The position numbers and the translations under genes are program-made. Below the pieces are notes generated by a model. That model was not told the origin of the DNA. It saw only the letters and a program-made list of their open reading frames with translations, and did not search any database. From NCBI GenBank assembly GCA_000963575.1, contig CP011077.1, forward strand, positions 1,054,001 to 1,118,000: a DNA stretch of 64,000 bases, given 5' to 3'. The stretch's first letter is position 1, and each line of letters begins with the position of its first letter. This DNA comes from Klebsiella michiganensis. Lineage in GTDB: Bacteria > Pseudomonadota > Gammaproteobacteria > Enterobacterales > Enterobacteriaceae. Positions 55,899 through 63,351 of this stretch are shown here, piece by piece.

Positions 55899-56807
55899 AT
55901 GAGATCGCTAAATCGCCTGAAATGGCTGCACGCTTTTGAAGCCACGGCGCGCCACGGCAGTTTTACCGGCGCGGCAGAAGAACTGGGGGTCACGCCAGCT
56001 GCGGTGGGCCAACTGGTGCGCTCGCTGGAGGAATGGGTCGGCCATCCGCTGCTGCACCGCACCCGCAGCGGGAAAGAGAGACTTACCTTAGTGGAAGAGG
56101 CGAAGGAGGCGCTGCGGGACATTACCGTTGGGCTGGACAGCCTCGAGCTGGGGCTGAATAAGCTGCGCGGCGCCAGAGCCCGCGCCGTGGTGGTGATAAC
56201 CGCTTCTCAGGTACAGATGATGAACTGGCTGATGGAGCGCCTGAACCGCTTTTCCGAACAGTATGACAACATTGACCTGCGCCTTAACGTCACGGAAAAA
56301 TTGACCGATGTGCTGCACGGCGAGGCCGACGTCGGCATACGCTGCGGCCCTGGCAACTGGCCCGGTTTGCAGTCAACGTGGTTAATGGATGAAGAGGCGG
56401 TAATTGTCTGCAGCCCGCAGCTGCTGACCGGCGTCACCGAAGCGGACTGGCTGTCAAAACAGAAGCTTATCTACGATGATACGCCGCATCCCGGGGCGAA
56501 TTTCCCGGACTGGGAAACGATTTCCCGGAATATCGGCGTAGCGTTATGCGAGCAAAATGGCCTGCACATTAACTCTACGTCAGCTGTTATTCTGGCGGCA
56601 CTTAGCGGGCGTGGTGTGGCGGTTGTACGCCGGGCGCTGGTGCAGCAACTGATCGACCTCGGGCAGTTGCGCCAGCTTTTCCCGCAGCACAAATGGCCGC
56701 TGACCTGGTCTTATTTTATTGTTCGTTCAGAACGATCCAGCCGCCGCCCGGAGGTCACGTTGTTCCATGACTGGCTGGTGGCAGAGACGGGCGCTACGCT
56801 TAAATAA
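55899..56807 (+). CDS. LysR-family regulator (GcvA-like)
   Basis: A 302-residue LysR regulator whose N-terminus MRSLNRLKWLHAFEATARHG and HTH FTGAAEELGVTPAAVGQLVRSLE are of the GcvA/AmpR type. Divergent from the frameshifted SDR gene and probably its regulator. A frame 36 codons longer lacks a good start; ATG 55899 fits the family. Its stop overlaps the yjiN start by one base (TAATG). Confidence 0.86.
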   Translation: MRSLNRLKWLHAFEATARHGSFTGAAEELGVTPAAVGQLVRSLEEWVGHPLLHRTRSGKERLTLVEEAKEALRDITVGLDSLELGLNKLRGARARAVVVITASQVQMMNWLMERLNRFSEQYDNIDLRLNVTEKLTDVLHGEADVGIRCGPGNWPGLQSTWLMDEEAVIVCSPQLLTGVTEADWLSKQKLIYDDTPHPGANFPDWETISRNIGVALCEQNGLHINSTSAVILAALSGRGVAVVRRALVQQLIDLGQLRQLFPQHKWPLTWSYFIVRSERSSRRPEVTLFHDWLVAETGATLK

Positions 56808-58093
56808 TGGAAAAACTCACCGAATTAAAGCGCGCCAAACGGCTGGCACTCTCACTCTTACTGATTGCTGCCGCGACGTTTGTCGCGACCTTATTTTTGC
56901 CTCCCAATTTTTGGATAAGCGGCCTGAAAGCTATTTCTGAAGCGGCGATGGTCGGTGCCCTGGCGGACTGGTTTGCGGTGGTCGCATTGTTTCGCCGCGT
57001 GCCGATCCCCTTTATCGCCCGTCATACGGCCATTATTCCGCGTAATAAAGACCGTATCGGCGAGAATCTTGGCAAGTTCGTGCAGGAAAAGTTTCTGGAC
57101 ACTCAGTCGCTGATTGACCTGATCCGTCGCCATGAACCGGCGCAGATGATGGGAACCTGGTTCCGTCAGCCCGAAAATGCTCAGCAGGTAGGGCGGCACT
57201 TGCTCAGGGTGATGGAGGCGTGGCTATCGTTGACGGACGATACGCGGATCCAGGGGCTGATTCGCCGGGCGGTGCATAAAGCCATTGATAAAGTCGATCT
57301 CAGTTATTCCAGCGCGCTGCTGCTGGAAAGTCTGACCAAAAATAACCGCCATCAGGCGCTGCTGGACTCGGTGATAGCTCAGTTGCTGGCGCTGCTGGAG
57401 AAACCGGCCAGCCGGGAATTTATTGCCCGCCAAATCGTCCACTGGCTGGAAACGGAGCACCCGGTTAAGGCCCGGGTGCTGCCCACCGAATGGCTGGGCG
57501 AGCAAAGCGCAGATCTGGTGTCCGACGCCGTTAACTCTCTTCTGGATGACGTGAGCCAGGACAAGACGCATCAGCTTCGTCGGGCGTTTGACCGTGCCGT
57601 GCAGCGACTTATCGACAGCCTGAAAAATGACCCGGAAATGGCTGCCAAAGGGGAAACTATCAAAAGTTACCTGAAGGAGGATGAGAAGTTTAATCTCTAC
57701 CTCGGCGAGCTTTGGAACGACCTGCGGGGCTGGCTGAAAACAGATATCGCCAGCGATGACTCGCGGGTGCAACAGCGCATTGCCGAAGCGGGGCAATGGC
57801 TGGGAGAAACGCTAATGGCCGATGCTTCGCTCCGGGCCTCGCTGAATGAGCACCTTGAGCAGGCCGCCCGGCATATTGCGCCGGATTTCTCTGCCTTTCT
57901 CACCCGGCACATTAGCGACACGGTAAAAAGCTGGGACGCAAAAGACATGTCTCACCAAATTGAACTGAACATCGGTAAAGATCTGCAGTTTATTCGCATT
58001 AACGGCACGCTGGTTGGCGGATCGGTCGGGTTGGTGCTCTATTTGCTTTCACAACTGCCGGGGGTGATTGAGGGCTGGGGGCTGCGGTTTTAA
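56807..58093 (+). CDS. yjiN: DUF445 membrane protein YjiN
   Basis: A 428-residue inner-membrane protein of the DUF445/YjiN family (E. coli YjiN 426): N-terminal membrane segment (~residues 12-32), SEAAMVGALADWFAVVALFR, a long helical cytoplasmic or periplasmic domain and a C-terminal hydrophobic hairpin. Overexpression lowers motility in E. coli, but the function is unknown. The start codon overlaps the upstream stop, so it is coupled to the LysR gene. Confidence 0.92.
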   Translation: MEKLTELKRAKRLALSLLLIAAATFVATLFLPPNFWISGLKAISEAAMVGALADWFAVVALFRRVPIPFIARHTAIIPRNKDRIGENLGKFVQEKFLDTQSLIDLIRRHEPAQMMGTWFRQPENAQQVGRHLLRVMEAWLSLTDDTRIQGLIRRAVHKAIDKVDLSYSSALLLESLTKNNRHQALLDSVIAQLLALLEKPASREFIARQIVHWLETEHPVKARVLPTEWLGEQSADLVSDAVNSLLDDVSQDKTHQLRRAFDRAVQRLIDSLKNDPEMAAKGETIKSYLKEDEKFNLYLGELWNDLRGWLKTDIASDDSRVQQRIAEAGQWLGETLMADASLRASLNEHLEQAARHIAPDFSAFLTRHISDTVKSWDAKDMSHQIELNIGKDLQFIRINGTLVGGSVGLVLYLLSQLPGVIEGWGLRF

Positions 58094-58118
58094 TGCACGG
58101 GGCGGCAGGCCCCGTGCA
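58094..58118. terminator. Hairpin after yjiN
   Basis: TGCACGGGGC pairs with GCCCCGTGCA over GGCAG, right at the yjiN stop, between convergent genes. No long T run. Confidence 0.7.
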
Positions 58119-58124
58119 GCGTGG

Positions 58125-58409
58125 CTAGCCCTGATGGGGCATAAGTTTTGGGTCTCCTGCGAAAGCAGGTTTGCTGCTGCTTAATGCCTGTTCGTCAGCG
58201 CTGATTGAGCCGCTGTTGTCCGCCCAGACGCCTTCCTGTGTTTTGCTGATGGCCTGGTGCTGGCCGTTAAGGTTTTGCCCCATGGCGGCGATGTGCTGGC
58301 TTTCGGTTCCACCGCTGTTGTCGGCCCAGGGAATCACGGGGTCGGCCGCTGCGGCGAATAAAGGCAAGCAAATCGAGCTGGCAAGCAGCATTTTGATGGC
58401 TTTGTGCAT
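58125..58409 (-). CDS. Small exported protein with repeated WADNSG motif
   Basis: A 94-residue protein with a signal peptide (MHKAIKMLLASSICLPLFAAAA) and a mature part holding two WADNSG repeats (PWADNSGG, VWADNSGS) separated by ~35 residues rich in Gln, Asn and His. No recognised family. ATG 58409 follows CAGGTGAATAAC; a frame 42 codons longer is open but lacks a signal peptide at its start. Confidence 0.65.
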   Translation of the reverse strand: MHKAIKMLLASSICLPLFAAAADPVIPWADNSGGTESQHIAAMGQNLNGQHQAISKTQEGVWADNSGSISADEQALSSSKPAFAGDPKLMPHQG

Positions 58410-58627
58410 GTTATTCACCTGCTGACATAAGCGTTTTGGGGGCCAGCTCCATAAGGAGGTGGCGGTACCGTTAAGTCTACTGCGGTGTGAAGCGGGCGCG
58501 GGCGGGGAAAAGTAAAAGAGCGTGTCATCTGCCACAATTACTTGCGGGCGATCCTTGAATATTCAATAAGATACAAATCCACTTTGTTTCTAATGAAATA
58601 ATTAATCAGCTAACTATTTTGCGGAGC

Positions 58628-59032
58628 TTAGTCGGGAAACCTGAGGTGTAAATGGCACATTTCACGCCCTTTTAATTTAAAGTTTTCGCAGCCCTTCATC
58701 CGGCATTTTTCAGACGCAAAACCATCATGGGCAAGAATGGCGAGAAACTGTTTTGCGGCGTTGATCTCCGTCACGCCGGGCTCTGCGTCAGATATCAGCT
58801 TTAAAGCAAACAGGGGAAAAGATGTCTGTTCAGGTGCACACTCGAAATACCATTGTTGGCCACATTCCAGGCAGAGATATTGATTTTGTGAGTAGTCCAG
58901 AGCCGGAGAAAAATGCTCGCTATCGGGAGGCATGAAATAATCTGCATGCAGATGTTCCCCGATAAACTGAAATCTATTTTGCCCATAAGAAATATCAGCG
59001 ACGTAGGCGGGGAGCGCCTGGCAATTGCACAT
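58628..59032 (-). CDS. Orphan Cys-rich protein, function unknown
   Basis: A 134-residue protein with paired cysteines CNC (residues 2-4), CLEC (mid-protein, YLCLECGQQWYFEC) and a C-terminal CRMKGCENFKLKGREMCHLH, suggesting zinc binding. AT-richer than the genes around it. Directly behind the next-listed gene on the same strand, so the two form a unit. Such small paired orphan genes often are immunity-type or acquired genes; that is only a guess. The start may be a little further upstream (59065), overlapping the previous gene. Confidence 0.6.
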   Translation of the reverse strand: MCNCQALPAYVADISYGQNRFQFIGEHLHADYFMPPDSEHFSPALDYSQNQYLCLECGQQWYFECAPEQTSFPLFALKLISDAEPGVTEINAAKQFLAILAHDGFASEKCRMKGCENFKLKGREMCHLHLRFPD

Positions 59033-59040
59033 CTGTTCGT

Positions 59041-59394
59041 TTACTCCAGTATAATTTGCACCCAATCATCCCAGCTCTCACAGTTCAGCGCTGACTCTAC
59101 GGTGCCGGGCCGGGATGCTATCCACCATGCTTTGACCTCACCATATTCTGCTTCATTCAGGGAAAAAGGTCGCCACGGCGCCATTCTTCCGTCCTGGTCG
59201 CAGGGATCGCTCCCCGCCATAAAAAAGCTATTCAGAAAGGCTAATGGGGGAAAATAACCCGAGGTATCAATCATGCCAAAAATGCCGTAAAGCACCTGAG
59301 TGTTTTCCGTCAGGACTTGCTTTGCTTTGGAGACGTTATCCTGGGGCGGCTTTTCTTCACGCAGGCGCTTTAGGAGCCTGTAAAATTCCATCAT
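59041..59394 (-). CDS. Orphan small protein, function unknown
   Basis: A 117-residue protein with a helical N-terminus (MMEFYRLLKRLREE) and an acidic, Trp-rich C-terminal half (EYGEVKAWWIASRPG, ESWDDWVQIILE). No recognised family, signal peptide or membrane segment. Starts at one of two adjacent ATG codons (59394, 59391). Eight bases upstream of the Cys-rich gene. Confidence 0.6.
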   Translation of the reverse strand: MMEFYRLLKRLREEKPPQDNVSKAKQVLTENTQVLYGIFGMIDTSGYFPPLAFLNSFFMAGSDPCDQDGRMAPWRPFSLNEAEYGEVKAWWIASRPGTVESALNCESWDDWVQIILE

Positions 59395-59506
59395 GGTACG
59401 TACCTTACTTGCCGGGGTGACGCAGCGGGTAGGGTGTCCGCAGGCTGCCATGCCGCCATTTCCATTGGTTGCTCAGAAGTATTGCATAAAACACAATCCT
59501 GACGGG

Positions 59507-59905
59507 ATGTTTGTTGGCTATACTGCCGCACTTTCTTTGATTGTAGGCCCGACGGCTATTTTAATGACGCTTAACCATTTCTGTTATTTTCTTCTGGCGC
59601 TCGCCGCTGCGGGCAGCGCTTTTATGCCTCACTCTTTGGTGATGTGGTTTTTGCTGGGGAATGTGCTCACGCTGCTGGTTTACGGGGGTGACAAGCTGGC
59701 TGCGGTAAAAGGCTGGCGGCGCGTGCCGGAGGCAACGTTGCTTATCTTCGGTCTGGTGGGGGGCTGGCCGGGGGCTATTTTTGCTCAGCAGGTCTTTCGC
59801 CACAAAACGCAGAAACAGCCCTTTAGACGCTGGTTTTTTATAACCGTGATAATAAACGTAATTTTCACTCTCGCCGTTATCTATGAGTTTTATTTATCTC
59901 GCTGA
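59507..59905 (+). CDS. DUF1294-family membrane protein
   Basis: A 132-residue protein with four hydrophobic segments and the DUF1294 core YGGDKLAAVKGWRRVPEATLL...GGWPGAIFAQQVFRHKTQK, the usual membrane-protein motif of that family. Function unknown; in other bacteria the domain is often fused to a cold-shock domain, which is absent here. The start is uncertain: ATG 59507 is used, ATG 59564 is also possible. Confidence 0.75.
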   Translation: MFVGYTAALSLIVGPTAILMTLNHFCYFLLALAAAGSAFMPHSLVMWFLLGNVLTLLVYGGDKLAAVKGWRRVPEATLLIFGLVGGWPGAIFAQQVFRHKTQKQPFRRWFFITVIINVIFTLAVIYEFYLSR

Positions 59906-60269
59906 TATTAATTGTAAAAGGCGGGTGGCGCCATGGGGCGATATCCAGTCCCCGGAGAGACGGCGGCCCGCGTATGCAAGCCAGAATGGAGTATTTATCC
60001 TTCGGCTGAAGAAGGCTGAGCGGCAGACGCTCAGGCAAATCTTGTCCGAATTCAGGCCGCAGGTGAACTGACCGCCGCAGCTTTCCCCCTACGTGACGTT
60101 TCGCGTCTTTCTTTTTGGCTTTTGTTGCCGCTCCGTTCAAAGAACGATTGTTTTAATGCAACTTAATAGCGCCCAAAGTGGCGCGTTTCTTTTCTTTTTG
60201 GCTTTGCCTTCGCATCACTCGCCGCCCGCTTTCAGCGGGGGGATTACTGCTACGTGAAGGATTTTAGCT
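59906..60269. other. Intergenic region without a recognisable gene
   Basis: A 364-bp gap between the DUF1294 gene and the first Cys4-module gene. It contains a hairpin GCGCC-CAAAG-TGGCGC followed by GTTTCTTTTC (about 60172-60200), possibly a terminator, and C/T-rich stretches. Short reading frames show no coding signs. It marks the left edge of a block of unfamiliar genes; no attachment-site repeat or tRNA was seen. Confidence 0.6.
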
Positions 60270-61160
60270 ATGAACAACATTTTACCTAAAAGCGGCGCAG
60301 AAAAAGACGCGCTAAAACATGAGATCAAAGCACTCTACGGCGTTCGGCCTTCTCTCCCAATCTACGAGCATGTGTTAGACGAATATCGCGCGCTCTTCAT
60401 CGCCGACAACTACGGGTGCAGCGATGCCCCGCCGCTATATCACCCCTATTTTGATGTGACCGCGCTGACAGCCGCTCGCCGGTTGCGCCTCCTGTCTGTT
60501 CTGCCGTACATCGAGCGCTGCGACGTTACCGACTTTCTGAAAGCACAAGGCGAGAGCGATCCGGGCAGGCGCGCCGTTTTCGAGGCCGGGAAAAAGGAAC
60601 TCCTGCGCCGGTGCATAACCTCCGGGCATAGGTCAGGCTCCCCGGAGCGGCTGTGTGAGGTGCTCAGGCATATTGAAGGGAAGCTAATTAACGACCTGGT
60701 CGCTAACGACGCCGTTAACGCCTACTCGGCGCGTCTGGCGGATAACGCCGAGTACATCAGGCAAGCGCTTGGCCGTGAGCCTCAGGAGCTGGAATGCCTG
60801 ACCTACACCGCAGAGATTGAACAAATTCGACACCATGTTATTAACGAAGGGCTCGCCCGGCTGAATTCCGGCACGCCCGCCGCCGACGTGGCCGACTACT
60901 TGCGGAGTGGTCTTGTTCTTTGCCCTGGCGCTGGGGGGATTAAATGCAATTGTGGAGGAAAATTAGAGTCTTGCACTAGCCGGTGTGCGCGAGCAGATAT
61001 GCGGCTTAGCTACGTCACTTGCCTGTTCTGCGGCTATAGCGGCGAAGAGAAGCTGTATAGCCTCAAAAGCGGTGAGTTGCTGGAGGAAGGCGAGAAGGCG
61101 ACGGAATGGTTTTACGAAGCTGCCGAGAAGTCGGACATCCTTCGCCGGGGCGGGGAGTGA
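60270..61160 (+). CDS. Hypothetical protein with C-terminal Cys4 module
   Basis: A 296-residue protein I cannot assign. The first ~215 residues are mostly helical with no motif recognised. The C-terminus carries C-x-C (226, 228: KCNCGG) and C-x2-C (251, 254: CLFCGYSGEEKLYSLKSGEL), a zinc-ribbon-like set followed by an E-x-L-Y-x3-G-x-L-L pattern. The same module makes up the start of the next protein. Ribosome site GAAGGATTTTAGCT. Overlaps the next gene by one base (TGATG). The genes on both sides suggest an acquired block. Confidence 0.6.
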   Translation: MNNILPKSGAEKDALKHEIKALYGVRPSLPIYEHVLDEYRALFIADNYGCSDAPPLYHPYFDVTALTAARRLRLLSVLPYIERCDVTDFLKAQGESDPGRRAVFEAGKKELLRRCITSGHRSGSPERLCEVLRHIEGKLINDLVANDAVNAYSARLADNAEYIRQALGREPQELECLTYTAEIEQIRHHVINEGLARLNSGTPAADVADYLRSGLVLCPGAGGIKCNCGGKLESCTSRCARADMRLSYVTCLFCGYSGEEKLYSLKSGELLEEGEKATEWFYEAAEKSDILRRGGE

Positions 61161-61522
61161 TGTGCATTTGTGGTGGCTACATGCGCCGGCAAGATGCACA
61201 CCACGGGCAAGGGCAAGGGCAAGACAGGCTAACCATCTCCTGGCGGCAATGCGTCGAATGTGAGCGCATCGGGTGGGAGAGGCTCTACGGCGTTGACGGC
61301 GGGTTACTCGACACGGGTAGCCCGGCGCGCAGGTGGTTTAACGAGGCGAGCGAGGGCGTTTTGCCCCAGCCGCCGCGCGTATCGGCTACCGCTCACCTTA
61401 TCCCGCAGCAGCCACTAAAGAGAGCACCCGAGAGGCGTTTTTCTGTGCTCGAATACTTTATTTTCCCGGTGCTGTGGGGAGTGCTTGCTTTGGCTTTGGT
61501 CGAACTGCAGTTCGTCAGCTAG
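61160..61522 (+). CDS. Hypothetical protein: N-terminal Cys4 module plus membrane anchor
   Basis: A 120-residue protein beginning with MCICGG (Cys2, Cys4), then CVEC (31, 34) and GWERLYGVDGGLLDTGSPAR, closely paralogous to the C-terminal ~70 residues of the preceding protein. The last ~20 residues (LEYFIFPVLWGVLALALVEL) are one membrane segment, so it may be tail-anchored. The start ATG overlaps the upstream TGA. A long frame beginning at 61106 is open, but the Cys4 module starts exactly at 61160. No known function. Confidence 0.6.
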   Translation: MCICGGYMRRQDAHHGQGQGQDRLTISWRQCVECERIGWERLYGVDGGLLDTGSPARRWFNEASEGVLPQPPRVSATAHLIPQQPLKRAPERRFSVLEYFIFPVLWGVLALALVELQFVS

Positions 61523-61855
61523 TTAGCTTTTCCGGTGTGGCTTCATCCAGCCGAAAACGCCTTTAGGCTGCGGCTTTGCTAGCGTGGTCTTTAGGTCGGC
61601 TATCTCACTGGTTAGCTCGTCGATCTGCTCTTGCATTTTGGTCAGTTGCGCTAACAGCTTTCCGACGTATACCGGCGGTTCGTCCTCTGCCTCTTGCGGC
61701 TCGCCATAAACCCGGAGAAGCTCAGCCGTCTCTATCTTTGTGTGTTCGTCGTCGGTGACGGCAGCGGAGAGTTTGCCACTCTCAAGATGGCGGTAAATTG
61801 TCTTGCGGGATACACCTGCCTGCTGCGCCGCCTCAATTACGCTAAGTAGCGCCAT
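61523..61855 (-). CDS. HTH/coiled-coil protein, plasmid- or excisionase-like
   Basis: A 110-residue protein with an N-terminal helix-turn-helix of excisionase/MerR-like type (SVIEAAQQAGVSRKTIYRHLE, then a wing-like KLSAAVTDDEHTKIETAELL), a heptad coiled coil (~residues 65-92, LLAQLTKMQEQIDELTSEIA) and a basic tail with KGVFGWMKPHRK. This layout is common in DNA-binding proteins coded by small plasmids and integrated elements. Its stop codon directly abuts that of the convergent Cys4 gene. Confidence 0.65.
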   Translation of the reverse strand: MALLSVIEAAQQAGVSRKTIYRHLESGKLSAAVTDDEHTKIETAELLRVYGEPQEAEDEPPVYVGKLLAQLTKMQEQIDELTSEIADLKTTLAKPQPKGVFGWMKPHRKS

Positions 61856-61996
61856 GTTTCACCGTCCTTATGCTTAAAAAAAGTCACAACAGTAGCGAGA
61901 TTAATGCTTCATTACACCTGGTATTTAGATTTTTAAACCAACATTTTTAAAATATGTGGTAGGATTTTTCTTAACTTTTCTATTAAAGGGAAATTT

Positions 61997-62827
61997 ATGC
62001 TGGGAAAGTACCTTTTGAATAATCTGATCGTATTCGATACCGATGCGCGAACATTGACGCTTATCGGCGAGCCACCGAATCCGGAAAAGCAAACCACCGA
62101 GCAAGTATTACTCCACACCCCCACCAGTAGTTGCCTGGAGCTGCTAATAGAGAATCAGGGCACTATCTTGCCGCAAGATGAACTATTAGATCGCGTCTGG
62201 AAGCAAAAAGGGATGCTCGTTTCTACGCATACCGTTTACCAGAACATTAGCCTCATACGCCGGGCCTTTACCCAGTTGGGGCTGTGTGACGACGTTGTCG
62301 TCACCATCCCACGCCGGGGCATGACGCTGGCCCTCTGTATCAAGGTCACGCGGCTCGATGAAGAACCTGTCAGCGATAACACCGACTCACTTAATCAAAA
62401 AAACATACCTGAAACCTCAGAAGCCTCAGATGTACCGGAAGCCTTAGAAAACCCGCCGAGTGATGAGCTCTCCAAAGCCAGAACCAAGGTCATTTTTGCT
62501 ATTGCGGTGTCTTCTATGGCCTCGGTCGTCGTCCTGTGGGCAATTGCCTTCACCTTTGGCCGCTACAACACGCCAAACTACATGGAAAACTACGAACTTG
62601 CCCCAACAAGCGCGACAGGGTGCAAGGTTTACATTAACGCCAACATGCCTCGAAAAAGGCTGGAGCAGATCTTAAAAAATGGCCTGTTAGAGTGTGACCA
62701 GCGGGCATTTAACTACGTCACTGCCTACGCCGGCGTTAACCGTTTTTCGGTGATCAGCTGCGTGGCTAATATTGCCGGGAGCAAGCCGGGCTGCCGCTCT
62801 AAATTCTTTCTGGAAAGTGCAAAATGA
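61997..62827 (+). CDS. Membrane-bound ToxR/CadC/MarT-like transcriptional regulator
   Basis: A 276-residue one-component regulator: OmpR-type winged helix (residues ~1-115, including ILPQDELLDRVWKQKGMLVSTHTVYQNISLIRRAF and VTIPRRGM), an acidic linker, one membrane helix (~165-187) and a short periplasmic domain with four Cys (209, 233, 255, 266). This is the design of ToxR, CadC, PsaE and Salmonella MarT. The next gene overlaps by four bases and encodes a FidL/ToxS-like partner. In Salmonella SPI-3 marT-fidL sits beside the adhesin gene misL. Confidence 0.82.
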   Translation: MLGKYLLNNLIVFDTDARTLTLIGEPPNPEKQTTEQVLLHTPTSSCLELLIENQGTILPQDELLDRVWKQKGMLVSTHTVYQNISLIRRAFTQLGLCDDVVVTIPRRGMTLALCIKVTRLDEEPVSDNTDSLNQKNIPETSEASDVPEALENPPSDELSKARTKVIFAIAVSSMASVVVLWAIAFTFGRYNTPNYMENYELAPTSATGCKVYINANMPRKRLEQILKNGLLECDQRAFNYVTAYAGVNRFSVISCVANIAGSKPGCRSKFFLESAK

Positions 62828-63297
62828 AAGTTCGTTTGTATGCCATCTGCACCGCCGCCTTTGTCGCTGTAGCCGCCACTGGCTATTTTTTTGGGCATGA
62901 AAGCGCCCCCGCTGTAGTTAATGATATTTCGTGCAATGCAGATTTGAACATTTCAGTCGATGACCTTTACCTGACCGGAGTAATGAAGTTTCGCGCCGCC
63001 AACGGGCACGGGGTTATGCTGATAAATGGGAGTTACCCCCGTACAGCCGGGGGCTCTGGGGTTATAAACCGTAAGGTGTTTTTTGGTTATTCTCATTACG
63101 GGATAACGCTCAATCTCACTTCGAATAAGGTAGACGTTTTGCCCTCAGACACTGCGAATGAGAGAGAGCTGGCCATACTACTGCCGAAGTTTTTTTATAC
63201 TCCCGATATCTCGCATAACTTTGGGGTTTACAGGCAGGGGCAAGGCTATATTTTCGCCGGCACTGCTGTCCCCTTTGTTTTTTGTTTAAAAAGCTAG
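62824..63297 (+). CDS. FidL/PsaF-like periplasmic partner of the membrane regulator
   Basis: A 157-residue protein with an N-terminal signal anchor (~residues 5-23) and a periplasmic beta-rich domain with Cys37 and Cys154, probably a disulfide. Size, location and overlap (ATGA) with the ToxR-like gene match ToxS, PsaF and FidL, which stabilise or modulate their regulator. Sequence resemblance is general rather than close. Confidence 0.72.
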   Translation: MKVRLYAICTAAFVAVAATGYFFGHESAPAVVNDISCNADLNISVDDLYLTGVMKFRAANGHGVMLINGSYPRTAGGSGVINRKVFFGYSHYGITLNLTSNKVDVLPSDTANERELAILLPKFFYTPDISHNFGVYRQGQGYIFAGTAVPFVFCLKS

Positions 63298-63351
63298 CCC
63301 TCTCTTTACGCATCACTGCGGCTTCAAGGGGGGGAGAGGGCTAGCAAACCG

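Noticed and set aside
59906..60269. Genomic-island attachment site left of the Cys4 gene block
   Set aside because: No tRNA gene, integrase or matching direct repeat was found at either side of the block.
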